A stretch of 64,000 nucleotides of DNA from Excoecaria cochinchinensis (Eukaryota; Streptophyta; Magnoliopsida; Malpighiales; Euphorbiaceae): positions 2,217,001 through 2,281,000 of the forward strand of contig CANTUQ010000035.1 in assembly GCA_947683425.1 (NCBI GenBank). Direction: 5' to 3'. The position numbers and the translations under genes are program-made. Shown here piece by piece: positions 23,474-34,999 of the stretch (its first letter is position 1; every line of letters starts with the position of its first letter). Below the pieces are notes generated by a model. It made no database searches. It was given only the letters and a program-made list of their open reading frames with translations, and was not told where the DNA came from.

Positions 23474-24301
23474 TTTGGTATCAGAGCTTGGATTAGGATT
23501 AAATTCTTATTTATTATCGTTTATTTGCTATTTTTGTTCATTATTTTTCAATTTATTTGATTCCTTAAATTTAGGAACCCTTGTTCATCATAGGGGCCGA
23601 AATTATAGGGAGCTTTATTTTAGGTGTTATTTCTTGTTGTTTGATCTTGATTTTTAGGTTATTAGTTGTTCTAGTTGTTATCTAGCTATTCATTTAAAAA
23701 AACACCCCAAAACAAATCGTTGGTACCATTCACAACACTGTTCTTGGTACTGTTCATCCGAATTTTAAAAAAAAAAGTCTTTCAATTTGGGTTAACTTTT
23801 GTTGGTGTGATCAATTAGGATTGTATTTCTTTAGGATAGAATTGTTATTATCTAATTAGTTAGTGATAATTAAAAAAAAATAGGGTTAGGACATTATTTA
23901 AATTAGGACATTGAATTAGATAAGTTTCATTGTTGTCTTAATTTAGACATTTGGGTTTCCTTATTTTGATTTAAATTAGGACATAGTGGATTAATCATTT
24001 TATCTTAACCTAGATATTTGAGTTTCCTTATTTTGTCTTAGACATAATAGTTTCCTTATTTTGTCTTGGACATAATAGTTTCCTTATTTTGTCTTGGACA
24101 TAATAGTTTCCTTAACTTGACTTGGAAATTTTTGGTTTCCTTATTTGTCAATTTCTTTCATTCTTAAGTTGTCTAGTATCATTTGCTTCCATTTATACTA
24201 TAATTAACAACTCGATTCTTGTTAATTTAAATTGCATATTCGGATAGCATACATACCTATATCTTGTGTGCTTATTTCAACTTTCTTCATTTTGGTATTT
24301 T
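23474..24301 (+). mobile_element. Leader of the A element with 28-bp tandem repeats
   Basis: This AT-rich leader has no convincing coding frame. A 28-bp unit (GTTTCCTTATTTTGTCTT plus GGACATAATA) is repeated three times in full at 24022-24105, followed by a decayed fourth copy to about 24130. The leader is broken at 24302 by a solo LTR and resumes at 25360. Confidence 0.7.
23476..23487 (+). promoter_or_regulatory. Primer binding site, initiator tRNA-Met type
   Basis: TGGTATCAGAGC lies three bases after the 5' LTR of the complete A element. It matches the complement of the plant initiator tRNA-Met 3' end. Confidence 0.85.
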
Positions 24302-25359
24302 TGTCACACCCCGTTTGCCCCCTAGTTGAATGAGCCATATATGTATGTGTGTGCATTTGCATGAGTTTTGTATAATAAGGGCATTTTGGTAATTTTGCAT
24401 GTTTTAAGAGTTTTGCTAGCATGTGGGTGCATGCATGGTGCTATGGTGTGAATTAGTTGGGACAAATTTGTGTGTGCATGAGTGCACCATAGTAGGATTT
24501 GCACTAGTGGGTTATTGTGGTGTGTGGACATGCATATGTTTGTAGGGTGTGTGTATGGGCCTATGCTTGTGTGTGTTGCTCACACATATGTAGGATGCAT
24601 TATTAGGGTGTCTCATTGTGTGTATGTGATGCACTTAGTTAGGGTGTGAGTGAGTAATCTCCTCCACTAGATGATTGACATGTGTAAAGTGGGAAAGAGA
24701 AAAAGATGAAAAGGGAAAAATCAAATTTTTGAAAACCCATTCCCGTTCTTCCTTCTTCCTCCTTTGCACTTTATTAAGTGCCCTAACCTAGATTCAACCC
24801 TCTAGTGGTGGAAATTGATCTTTGCATAGCATTTTAGAGGTAAATCTACTGCATTATTCTCCTTTTCTTCATTTGGTTCTCCATCTTCTTCTCTTTTTCT
24901 TATTTTCGGATTTGGGTTTGAAGTTTTGGGTTTTGTGTTGTGTGTTGTGTTGTTTTGTTGCTTAGTTGAGCCTCCTCGTGAACCGAAGGGTAAGGAGAAG
25001 GTTGGGCCAAGTGGAACTAAGCAATAGGAGCGAAGGATTTTGAGGTTTGGGAATTTCTTGTTTTTGCATGCAAATGTGTTCTTGATGATTCTTGAGAAAT
25101 TGAGTTGTATTAAGCTTTCAGTTATTCCTCAGTTTTATCTTTCGCCTTATGCTTCCACTGAGTGATTATATGTATGTATGTGAGTTAACGTGTATTCAGC
25201 TTTTGTTTCTTTAAAGTTTTAATTTCCGCTGTATTTTCAGATGTATGTTATGTATGAATGTACGCTTCCGCTTAGTGAATGCGTGCTTGTATGTGAGCGA
25301 GCGTCGGGTAGCGCACCCGTCGGCACCCTTCCAACGGGGGCGACGGTGGGGGTGTTACA
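24302..25359 (+). mobile_element. Solo LTR, family E (short variant)
   Basis: It runs from TGTCACACCCCGTTTGCC to GGGGGTGTTACA and is flanked by the perfect duplication ATTTT (24297-24301, 25360-25364). A lone LTR with its duplication indicates recombination between the LTRs of a former full element. It starts like the LTR at 54149 but is only 1,058 bp. It lacks that copy's palindrome array and twin hairpin. Confidence 0.88.
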
Positions 25360-25605
25360 ATTTTTGCTTCTAGATTTGAGCCTATCTTCTTTGTTAGGTT
25401 TTTTTCCATTGCATTTTCATTTCAATTTGCTGAATTGTGAATCATCTTGACTTGGGATTGAGTTCTGAAGTGCAATCGAAGATAACAAGCTTGAGTGGTA
25501 AAAGGTTTGAGTGTGTGAGCTTAAAAGAGGGTAAAAGCCAAATTGACTGAAACACGATTGGATTGCCATCTTTTGAGTGAAACACGTGAGGGAGTGATTG
25601 TGAGG

Positions 25606-26348
25606 ATGTACTATTACAAGTTAAGACGACACTTAGATCAAGAAGCATTGAATGAGTTGAAGAAGGATGCTAAGTTGTTGGATAAAGATCTTAAAGATAT
25701 GGAATTGCAGTTTAAACAACTTTCTAGACTACTGAGTACATATACAAGACAGGAGAAAAGAAAGAAGGAAGAGGAAGTTGTAGTAGAAGAAATTATTTTT
25801 GAAGCCAAAAGAGATGGTATAGATTTATATGATGATGATGTTGTAAATGAGGAAGAAATGAGCGGAAGTGTAGACGATGATTGTGTGAGTGAAAAGGAAG
25901 AAGATTGTAAAAAGGAAGATGCTTGTGTAATTGAGATAGAAGATCAGCATGATATGATTGATCCTATAGTGCTTAAGGAGGCTGAGTTGAACATGGAGAA
26001 AGAAGAGGACCATGATCAGAATGAAATTACTGTATTGAATAATTATGTTTTTCCTAGTGTTTTGTTAAATTGCAGGAACATGATGAGTCCTTAGCTAAAG
26101 AAGCATTCATTTTATTTCCACCTGTTCAAAAGATTGTATATGAAGATGAATTCATTCTACATGTTTCCATTCCCAACTTGAACAAGACGAAGATTCGAGG
26201 ACGAATCTTTTCTAAAGAGGGAAGGAATGATGCGTGCACAGGGGGGTCAACATTGCAAGATTATAAACATTGTAAGTTTGGATTCATGGAGATCAAATTT
26301 GGGGAAGTTAAAGAAGGATTGAAGGAAGTCCATGGGCTGAATCTATGA
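25606..26348 (+). pseudogene. Acidic coiled-coil-like reading frame of family A
   Basis: Starting at the ATG at 25606, just past the conserved leader end, the frame encodes a helical Lys/Glu/Leu-rich N-terminus (ELKKDAKLLDKDLKDMELQF) likely to form a coiled coil. A basic-acidic stretch (EKRKKEEEVVVEE) and a long acidic domain follow, ending at 26094. A one-base deletion at about 26061 shifts it. The neighbouring frame carries on with FILFPPVQKIVYEDEFI and KTKIRGRIFSKEG, into the 3' LTR to a stop at 26348. Two related copies (20791-21387, 29647-30260) keep the same domain order. I recognise no family. It could be a captured host gene, a rebuilt gag, or an adaptor for the helper's proteins. Confidence 0.6.
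26192..26227 (+). promoter_or_regulatory. Pre-polypurine hairpin and polypurine tract of A
   Basis: The inverted repeat GATTCGAGGACGAATC (26192-26207) is followed by AAAGAGGGAAGGAA directly before the 3' LTR. The purine tract would prime plus-strand DNA synthesis. The hairpin recurs before other LTRs in the window. Confidence 0.7.
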
Positions 26349-27137
26349 AGAAGCCAAATCGAAGATGGACATGTGCTAGTCATGTGACGGTTTAACATGT
26401 GTCGGTCATGTGACGACTTGACATGTGCCGGACATGTGACCTTAACATGTGCCAAGCTTGTGCTACGTCATGTGCTATGCATGTACCCTATGTCATGTGC
26501 TATGCATGTGAGCTAGAGCATGTGCAATGCATGTGCAAATTGGTGGATTAAGGGGCTGATTTGTTTGGGATTTTAATTAGGGCTTTATTTATTATTTTTA
26601 TTTGATTATTTATAGTATGTTAGGCCTTAACTTATTCTTTTGGGCTTATTTAAGTGAGATGGACTTTAATTAGCTTGGGCTCATTTAATTAGTTCTTTTT
26701 ATGTTTTTTTGGCTGTATTTTAAGTTAATTATGTGGGCTTTAGTTATCTTGGTGTAAGGCCCATGTTTAAAGGCCTATTTGATTAATTAGGGTTTTTATT
26801 AGCTTAAAGGAGTATATATACTCCAAAAAATGTGATTTATATTCATATTTTAATTAATTAAACATTGAGAATTTTCTCTTTATAGGCTTGGCCGAATTCT
26901 TCATTGGAGAGGATTGTTTGTCTTCTTCTTTTACACCAAGAACTTTTAATTCTTATCAAGCTAATTTACTTTGTGGCGAATTCTGTTCTTGTGTTTTTAA
27001 ATCAATCTATTATAAGCATTTTCATTCACATAGTTGTTTGGGGGTTCTTTAGATTGGGGGTTTATTCTTTGTTAATGTTTAGTCCAAAATGTGTGTTTTA
27101 GGGGTTTCGGGTTCTTTAGCCTTGGGGTTCCGCGTCA
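26228..27137 (+). repeat. 3' LTR of the complete A element
   Basis: It is nearly identical in length to the 5' LTR and clearly the same sequence with scattered differences. The end reads GGTTCCGCGTCA instead of CCGCATCA. The palindromic TATA region is at 26809-26824. Confidence 0.88.
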
Positions 27138-28771
27138 CTTTTACCCTCTTAATGTACTCACACACTCTTGCTTTTTACCACTCTAATTGCAACTTTAAAA
27201 TTGCACTTCAAAATTCAATTCACAAACCAAGAATTTGAGTACGTTTTAGGAAGCAAAGAAATAAGCAACTAATAATAAAAGAAAGTTCAAAGCTAGAAAA
27301 GAAGACTCTAGATACAATGAAGGTGGTACAGGGACAAGATTGGTATACTACTCTAACAGTGTAAAGGAACAAAAGCAAGCTCAAAACATGGAAATAAGCA
27401 ACAAGAATTAAGAACAATGGCAATATGGATAAAATGTATGAATCTGATTCACTACAAAGTAAACCAAATATAGAACCTAGTTATTCTATCCAACAAAGCA
27501 AGAAAATAACAAAGAAACCTAATTATACTAAGTAAGACAGAATGCACTCAATACAATTCAATTTAGAGCCAAAATGATGAATAGGCCGAATGGTGTATCA
27601 AGCTCTAATTAATGTGTCAGATGGCAAAATGGTAGAAAAATGATATCAAAATGGTGTAAAAATGATGGCAAAATGTTACCAAAATGGTAGGCAAATGATG
27701 GCAAAATGGTAGAAAAATGGTAGGCAAATGATGGCAAAATGGTAGAAAAATGATGGCAAAATGATACCAAAATGGTGTAAAAATGACAGCAAAATGGTAC
27801 CAAAATGTTACAAAAAATGGATAGCAAATGATAGGAAAATGTTACAAAAAATGGTTAGCAATTGATAGGAAAATGATATCCAAAATGATAAGCAAATGGT
27901 AGCACAAATGAATCCTTATCCGAATTGGATAATAATAATCAAAGGTGGTTTAGGATTAAGTTTTCCTATTCCCAAAACAGACAGGATTAATTTTTCCTAT
28001 TTCTTAAAGGATTCCCACCTCTATTTAGAAAATGATTAATGGCTGCCCCTAATCCTCAAGCACTTAGGATTAAATCTTCTCACCAATTAATGGATTTGGA
28101 TTTTCCCTTTTGCTATAAATATACTCCCTTGGCCGAAGTGCTCCCTACACTTTTCTCTGCCTCTATTCTTTTCTTTCACGTTTCTTTTTCTTCTTTTTTT
28201 TTTAAATGAAGGAAACAACAACAAGACTAAAGACTGCCAAGGTCGGGTTTCAAGCCAAAAGTGATCAAGGTTCAATTCGGTTTTCTAAAACCCCTTTTCA
28301 AAACGTAAAAACTTCAAAGTGAAAAACGGCGGTCTTAACGTCATTTTTGAGGTCTGAAAATCATAGTTACATAGGGCAAAGCCCAAGTAACAATTGTAGG
28401 CCTCCAAATTCTCTTTCTAAAAATATCTTATAATAGCAAATCAGACACCCGTGTCAAAAGTTATGGCCTCTCGAAATTTTCTGGTTTTTTTTTTTTTTTC
28501 AAATCAGCAAACTAATCTCTAATCTTCTTCTGCTAGGATTCGGATTCAAAGCAAAGGATGTTTAAGATTTCAGTTCAAGGCTATTTCTCGAATTCCATGT
28601 AAAGGTAAAACAAGAAAAAAAAAGGCTAATTTAACACACAAAAAGCACAATTAGCTAAGAAACTCAATGCAACCTAATTCAACATAAACAACTAGAATTC
28701 AAAGAAAAAGAAAACGCAAACCTAACACTAAGATAAATATGATTTTACTTTAACTTGGCTATGATACCAAA
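27138..28771 (-). mobile_element. Leader of minus-strand B-like element
   Basis: The leader runs from a degenerate tRNA-Met primer site next to the LTR (about 28760-28770) leftwards. Its reverse complement matches the plus-strand leader at 31195-32900. A stretch of degenerate 11-13 bp repeats built on AAAATGRTR occupies about 27615-27905. No gene is visible. The leader continues at 22562 on the other side of the A element. Confidence 0.75.
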
Positions 28772-29646
28772 TGATGCAGAACCCGATAGCTAACGAGCTA
28801 CAAACCCACACATACGATTCGAATAGCAAAGCAAAATCAGATAAACACCCTCCCTATTTAACCCCCAAACAACTTGTGAATGGAAACGCAAATAATCGAC
28901 AATTAAGGAACTTGAAAAACGCCACATTCAAACAATTGATAAGTTAATCAAATTCTTCATGCAATAGAAAAGAAAGCAATTCACTCTCTCAATTTAAGCA
29001 AATAAACTCGGCTATGCCAAGAAAATGTCATTCAAATTCTGAAATTCTCAACATAACATATTCTATTTATAGGGTGGTTAACCCTAGCTAGCAAATAACC
29101 TAAAGAAAACCCTAATGAGGCCTTTTACTAAGGTAGGCCGAATTGTCCATGGGCTTAAGCTATCAAATAAGCCCATTTACAAATATTAAACGTACTTAAA
29201 AAAAAACTCATTAACTGAGTTGGCCGAATTTCTTAAGCCAAATATAAAAGACTAACTAAAACCCAAAATAACTAAAATAAACCCAATCTAAAAGCTCATT
29301 ACGCTTAGCCCATTAAATCACTAATTAAATGAGTCATGTGACTTTTAAATGAAGCACATGACTTGTACAATTAAAGCCCAAAGTTGTATAAACCCAAAAA
29401 TGACTTAACTTGGCCCAATTTCATTAGAAGCTTCCAAAAGGCTAAGTACTTTGTGAAAGCCTCCTTCAAGCTCTCTTTGACACTTTTCAAATGCATATTC
29501 TTGTAGTTCTTGAGCAACAAAGCCTTGCACATAGGCTATCATAGCCATCTTCAGCTTCTTAGCTCTTCAGCTTCTTAGCTCGCCCTCATATGATTGGACC
29601 ACTTGGCATCTTCAAAGGGTCCTTAGTGGTTGGCTGATCCGTATCA
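28772..29646 (-). repeat. 5' LTR of minus-strand B-like element
   Basis: On the minus strand it reads TGATACGGATCAGCC to GGTTCTGCATCA. It carries the same early in-frame motif as other B LTRs (CCAAGTGG... region). Its TATA region is TATAAATAG-like, and I could not see the flanking TTAGCC/GGCTAA arms clearly. It is more diverged than 16171-17052. Confidence 0.8.
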
Positions 29647-30260
29647 GAGAGGGAACAGAAACAAAGGAGGGTAGCAAGGTCATTCTCAAATTCCAACAAC
29701 AAGAGTTGTTCAAACTAGAGCAACAATGAAGATTTTAAAAATATGGAATTGCAGTTTAAACAACTTTCTAGACTACTAGTATGTATATGAAACAAGAGGA
29801 AAGAAAGAAAGAAGAGGAAGTTATTGTCGAAAGAAATTATTTGCGAAGCTGAAGGGGATACTGTAGATTTATATGACAATGAGGTTCTGAGTGAGGAAGG
29901 AATAAGTGTAAATGAAGATGTTATTGCCTTGAGTGAAATGGAAAAATATTGTAAAAAGGAAGAGTTGAGATGGAAGATCAGTATGTTATGATAGATCCTG
30001 TAGTGCCTAAGGAGGTTGAGTTGAACATGGAGGAAGAAAAGAACCATGATCAACAAAAAAGATGCATTGAGTAACCATGTTTTTCCTAATGTTTATGTTA
30101 ACTTATAGGAGCATGATGAGTTATTTGCTGAAGAAGCATTCATTTTCTTTCCACCTATTCAGAAGATGTTATATGAAGATGAATTTATTCTAGAAGTGCC
30201 AATTCCCAACTTGAACAAGACAAAGATTCGAGGACGAATCTTTTCAAAAGAGGGAGGGAA
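29647..30260 (+). pseudogene. Family A acidic frame, copy 3 (decayed)
   Basis: This is collinear with 20791-21387 at the DNA level, including the MELQFKQLSRLL start and the DIRGRIF/KEGGND-type end. It has several frameshifts and stops between 29780 and 30200. It ends with a hairpin (30223-30238) and purine tract before an A LTR start. Confidence 0.65.
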
Positions 30261-30313
30261 TGATGCGTAAACAGGGGGGTCAACATTGCAAGATTATAAA
30301 CTTTGCAAGTTTG
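30261..30313 (+). repeat. First 53 bp of a family A LTR
   Basis: It starts TGATGCGTAAACAGGGGGG and is cut after GCAAGTTTG by the B LTR at 30314. The rest is not found in this window. Confidence 0.7.
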
Positions 30314-31194
30314 TGATACGGATCCATGAACAATGCCATCAACCATCAAAGATCTTTTGAAGATGCCTAGTGGTCCAATAACCAGAGGACGTGCTCAGAA
30401 GCTAAATATGGCTATGTCATCTTTTGTTCAAGACTTTGTCACTCAAGAAATTCATGAAGAGGTTTTTGAGAAATGCTATAGAGAGCTTGAAGGGCAAATT
30501 AAAGTACTTAGCCTTTTGAAAGCAAGTGAAGGAATTGGGCCAATTTAAGCCATCAAGGGCTTATATGACTTTGGGCTTTAATTGTACAAGTCATGTGCTT
30601 CATTTAAAAGTCACATGACTCACTTAAATTATATTGTAAAAGGGCTAGGCATGTGGGCTTCTTATTTGGGCTTAGTTTAGTAAGTTTGGTTATTTATTTA
30701 GTCTTTCTTTTGGGCTTTCAAATTCAACCTATAAGACTTAACTTTAAGTGTGTTTATTTCTTTAGTTTGGGCTTAATTTATCTTGTAAAGCCCATGGTAA
30801 TTTCGGCCTATGTGTGTTTAAGGCCTTATTAGGATTTGTTTTTAGGTTTTAAGGGTAATTAGGGTTAGCCACCATATATATAGGCTAATATGAGTTGTAA
30901 ACTTCAGATTTGATCAATTAAACATTTTGAGAGTGTTCTCTTATTGGCTTGGCCGAATTTCAAAAGAGATTAGTGAGGATTGCTTGCTCATCTTTTCTAT
31001 TGCATGAAAAATTTGATTACTTATCAATTATCTTGATTGTGGCGTTTTCATCTTCTTCGTTTTTCCCGATTATTTGCGTTTTCAATCACAGGTTGTTTGG
31101 GGGTTCAATGGGGTGGGATTTTATCTCTTTGTTTTTTTCCTAACCATCTTATATGTGTGGGTTTGTAGCTTGGTAGTTATTAGGTTCTGCATCA
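30314..31194 (+). repeat. Family B 5' LTR
   Basis: The LTR is 881 bp from TGATACGGATCC to GGTTCTGCATCA, with primer site TGGTATCAGAGC at 31197-31208. The TATA region is flanked by TTAGCC/GGCTAA at 30865-30888. The first part keeps the frame GPITRGRAQKLNMAMSS. Confidence 0.85.
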
Positions 31195-32930
31195 TTTGGT
31201 ATCAGAGCCAAAGTTAAGTAAATTTCTATTTATCTTAGTATTAGGTTTGTGTTTTCTTTTCTTTGAATTCTTTATGTTTATGCCGAATTAAGTTGCATTA
31301 AGTTTCTTAGTTAATTGTGTTTCTTTGTGTGTTTAAATTAGCCTTTTCTTGTTTTACCTTTACCTTGAATTCGTGAAATAGCCTTGAAATGAAATCTTGA
31401 ACGTCCTTTACTTTGAATCCGAATCCTAGTAGAAGAAGATAAGAGATTAGTTTGCTGATTTGAAATAAAAAAATAGAAATTTTTGAAAGGACATAACTTT
31501 TGACTCGTGTGTCTGATTTGTTATTATAATATGTTTCTGGAAAGGGAATTTCATGCTCTACAATCATTGTATGGGTTTTGCCCTACATATCTTTTTTCGG
31601 ACCTCAAAAATGACGTTTAAGCCTCTATTTTTCACTTTGAAGTTTTTGCGTTTTGAGAAGAAAAAAAAACTGAATTGGAACCTTTGATCACTTTTGGCTT
31701 GAAACCTGACCCTAGTTGTCTTTAGTTGTTATTTCCTTCATATTAAAAAAAACAAGAAAAAAAAAGAAAGAAGAAAAAAAAACCCTAAAAGAAAGAGTAT
31801 AGAAGGAGAAAAGAGTAGGGATCAATTCGGCGAAGGAGGGTTTATATTGCAAAGGGCAAATCCAAATCCTATAATAGGTGGGAAAAAATTAATCCATATT
31901 GCTTGGGGAATTAAGAATCCTTTAAGGGCTAGAAAAATTAATCCTTATTCCTTTGGGTTTAGGTTTTCAAGAATCCTAATCCATAACAGAATTGGAGTTG
32001 TAATCCTAATCCTACCTAACCAAGGATTTACTTTGCAATCATTGAACCACCATTTGTGTTATCAATTTTCTTATCCATTTGTGTTATCCATTTCTTATCC
32101 ATTTGTGATATCCATTTCTTATCCATTTGAGTTGCCATTTTTTATATCATTTACTATCTATTTGAGCTGCCATTTTTATTTCATTTCTTATCCATTTGAG
32201 CTGTCATTTTATCATATCTTATCCATTTATTCCACCATTTTTGGAATTAATTTTGATCATTTATGTCACCATTTTGGTATCATTTTGCCATCATTTTGCA
32301 CACAACTTGACACATTAATTAGAGCTTGATACACCATTCGGCCTATTCATTATTTTAGCTCTAAATTGAATTGTCTTGCATGTAAACTACTTTATTTAAT
32401 TTAATTTTGTTTTTTTTGTTGATTTCTTGCTTTGCTGGGTAGAATATCTAGGTTCTATATTTGGTTTACTTTGTAGTGAATCAAATTCATACATTTTGTC
32501 CAAAATTGTCATTTTCCTTAATTCTTATTGCTTATTTCTTTGTTTTAAGCTTGCTTTTGTTCCTTTACATTGTTAGAGTATCTTTGCTTGTTCTAATACT
32601 CTAATTTGGATATAATCAAGTGGTACACCACTCTTGACCGTGTATCACCTCCATTGTGTCTAGTGTCTTCTTTTCTAGTTTTGAGCTATCTTTTTATTGT
32701 TAGTGCTTACTTTTTCTTTATTTTCTTAAACGTGCTCAAGATTCTTGCATTGTGGATTGAATTTTAAAGTGCAATTTTAAAGTTGCAAGCTTAGTGTGAG
32801 GACATTAAGAGGGTAAAAGCCTTAATTGTGTAAAACACGAGAGGAGTGACATTCTTTTAGTGTAAATACGTAAGGGAGTGCTTGTGAGGTTTTTATCTAA
32901 CAATTTTGCAGGTAATACACCATAACTAAA
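31195..32930 (+). mobile_element. Leader of family B element
   Basis: A long noncoding leader follows the primer site. Around 32070-32330 it is built of degenerate repeats of TCCATTTG(T/A)G and CCATTT(T), the complement of the array at 27615-27905. An open frame at 31847-32329 overlaps this repeat and has the composition expected from it, not of a protein. Confidence 0.7.
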
Positions 32931-34888
32931 GAAACTAGTGGGAAGGGAATATCCAAAGATGAAGATCATGTACCAGATAACAAGACGCTATATCAAGCTT
33001 TCATTAGTGAGATCCGGAAGTTGTCTCTTATAATGGATGGAATGGAAGAGAGGCTTGAAGGAAGTATATCTAATGTACCTAGAAGGGCAGCAAGGAGAGG
33101 CCGAATTATTCAAGGACACGTGGAGAATGATTTTGATGATGAAGAGGAGGAGGAAACTAGTGCAAAGATAGATGGAAACTTGGGCAACATCAAACTCAAG
33201 ATTCCTCCATTCAAAGGCAGAAATAGTGCAGAAGAGTACTTGGAGTGGGAGAGATAGGTGGAGATGATCTTTGAATGCAATAGATATTCAGAGGAAAAGA
33301 AGGTGAAGATTGCAGCCATAGAGTTCACTGATTATGCAATATTTTGGTGGGAGCAACTCAATTTGAGTAGAAGGAAGGTAGGGAGGCGTCCTATTAGTTA
33401 TTGGGAGGATATAAAGGAAGCCATGAGAAAAAGGTTTGTTCCTTCAAACTACTTTAGAGAATTATATCAGAAATTGCATAGACTTGTGCAGGGAGGAAAA
33501 TCAGTGGAGGATTACTATAAAGATATGGAAATGTGCATGGTGAGAGCAAACATTGAGGAGGATGACGAGGTCACCATGGCTCGGTTCCTAGGGGGTCTAA
33601 ACAAGGAGATTGTTGATGCCATTGAGTTGTATAGATATGACACTATGGAAGAGATGTTGTACATGGCAATGAAGATTGAAAAGCAAAAGAGGAGTAAAAG
33701 CTTCAATAAGATCAGCAATAACTCAAGCTATACTTTAGGGTCTAAATGGAATAAAAAGGAGGAGAAGAAGGACTTTAGGGTATCTAAACCCTATGGGGCA
33801 GATTCGGGTACAAAAGAAGTAAAGGCAACCCAAATTCCAAACAAAGGTGTTAAAGGTAACTCTAGTACCCCTACCCCTAGTAGAGAAATTAAATGTTTTA
33901 AATGTTTGGGTAAGGGGCATGTAGCACGTGATTGTCCTAATAAGAGGGTAATAATTGCTTGGGATGATGGGGGACTTACTTCTGAATCAGAACAGAGTGA
34001 TGATGAAATGCCTCCTTTGGAAGATTGTAGTGATTGTGATAGTGAGGGGGAGTTGTTAGTTGCTGAAGTGGAAATCATTAGTGGCTAGGCGAGCTTTAAA
34101 CTTGAATGTTAAGGAAGATAGCCTAGAACAAAGAGAAAACATATTTCACACTAAGTGTTTAGTTAATGGGAGAGTGTGCATAATCATTATTGATGGGGGG
34201 AGTTGCACAAATGTAACTAGTGTGAATATGGTTGAGAAGTTGAACTTGGCATGTGACAAGCATCCTAGACCTTATAGATTGCAATGGTTAAATGATAGTG
34301 GAGAGGTTAAGGTAACACGCCAGGTTAGAGTACCATTTTCTTTTGGACGGTACAAGGATGAAGTTTTATGTGATGTTGTACCTATGCAGGCAGGCCATTT
34401 GCTTTTGGGAAGGCCTTACCAATTTGATAGACAAGCTGTTCATAATGGGTACACTAACAGATTTTATTTTCTTATGAAGGTAAAAAGGTTGTTTTAGCCC
34501 CATTATCTCCTCAAGAGATTTGTGAAAATCAAAAGAAAATGTTTGAGAAAGAGAAAGAGGCTTCGACTAAAAGAGAAAAGGGGAGAGAGGTTTCGGCCCA
34601 AGGGGTGAGAGAAAGAGAAAAAGAAAGGAAAGGGGGAAAAGAGGCCCAAAAAGAAACAAAATAAATAAATGCCCCAGTGGTGAGTGAAAATAAGCAAGCG
34701 GGGTGGCAAAAACATAATTTTTATGTGAGGGCAAGAGAGGTCAAGAGTGCATTAGCTTTGAGACAACCTTTGGTCCTTATAATCTACAAGAAGTTTTGTT
34801 TTCTGACACTAACCCTAATCTTGATTCTTTGCCTCCTATTTTTATTTCTTTTTTGCATGAGTATTCTGATGTTTTTCCTGATGAGATG
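32931..34888 (+). pseudogene. Gag-protease of family B, frameshifted
   Basis: The start codon seen as ATG in the minus-strand copy is ATA here (about 32931). Gag holds RRAARRGRIIQGHVEND, KIPPFKGRNSAEEYLEWE, a TAG at about 33256, then EFTDYAIFWWEQLNLSRRK, KRFVPSNYFRELYQKL and a CCHC knuckle (CFKCLGKGHVARDC). Two single-base deletions at about 34062-34075 shift the frame into the protease (CIIIIDGGSCTNV active site, then GHLLLGRPYQFD). A further one-base deletion near 34465 ends it. A Lys/Glu-rich linker leads to EYSDVFPDEM. It is inactive as it stands. Confidence 0.88.
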
Positions 34889-34964
34889 TGATGCGTGCAC
34901 AGGGGGGTTAATATTGCAAGTTCGGATTCATGGAGATCAAATTTAGGGAAGTTCAAGAAGGCTT
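34889..34964 (+). repeat. Family A LTR, left part, split by CACTA
   Basis: It starts TGATGCGTGCACAGGGGGG. It breaks after GAAGGCTT at the CACTA end and resumes at 53993 with GAAGGTGGTTTACTGAAGC, exactly as in intact A LTRs. It was inserted at the RT start of the B element. Confidence 0.85.
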
Positions 34965-34999
34965 CACTACAAGAAAAATGCTCTTTAACGAAGGGAAAT

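Larger units (their letters stand above)
22563..27137 (+). mobile_element. Complete non-autonomous LTR element, family A
   Basis: Both LTRs are complete (911 and 910 bp) and the element is flanked by a perfect 5-bp duplication CTTTT (22558-22562, 27138-27142). The interior is 2.75 kb, or about 1.7 kb once the nested solo LTR is removed. It has a tRNA-Met primer site, a leader without genes, a single acidic reading frame where gag would be, and a polypurine tract. It lacks protease, RT, RNase H and integrase, so it must be moved by proteins from another element. Confidence 0.9.
30314..34888 (+). mobile_element. Family B element, 3' truncated
   Basis: In order it has a 5' LTR, primer site, a leader of about 1.7 kb, gag, protease, and the first residues of RT (EYSDVFPDEM), where an A LTR interrupts it at 34889. 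The remainder of pol is not in the window. It is the best-preserved B copy for reading gag and protease, though frameshifted. Confidence 0.85.

Noticed and set aside
31847..32329. 160-codon frame in the B leader
   Set aside because: It coincides with the TCCATTTG repeat, so the peptide simply reflects the repeat.
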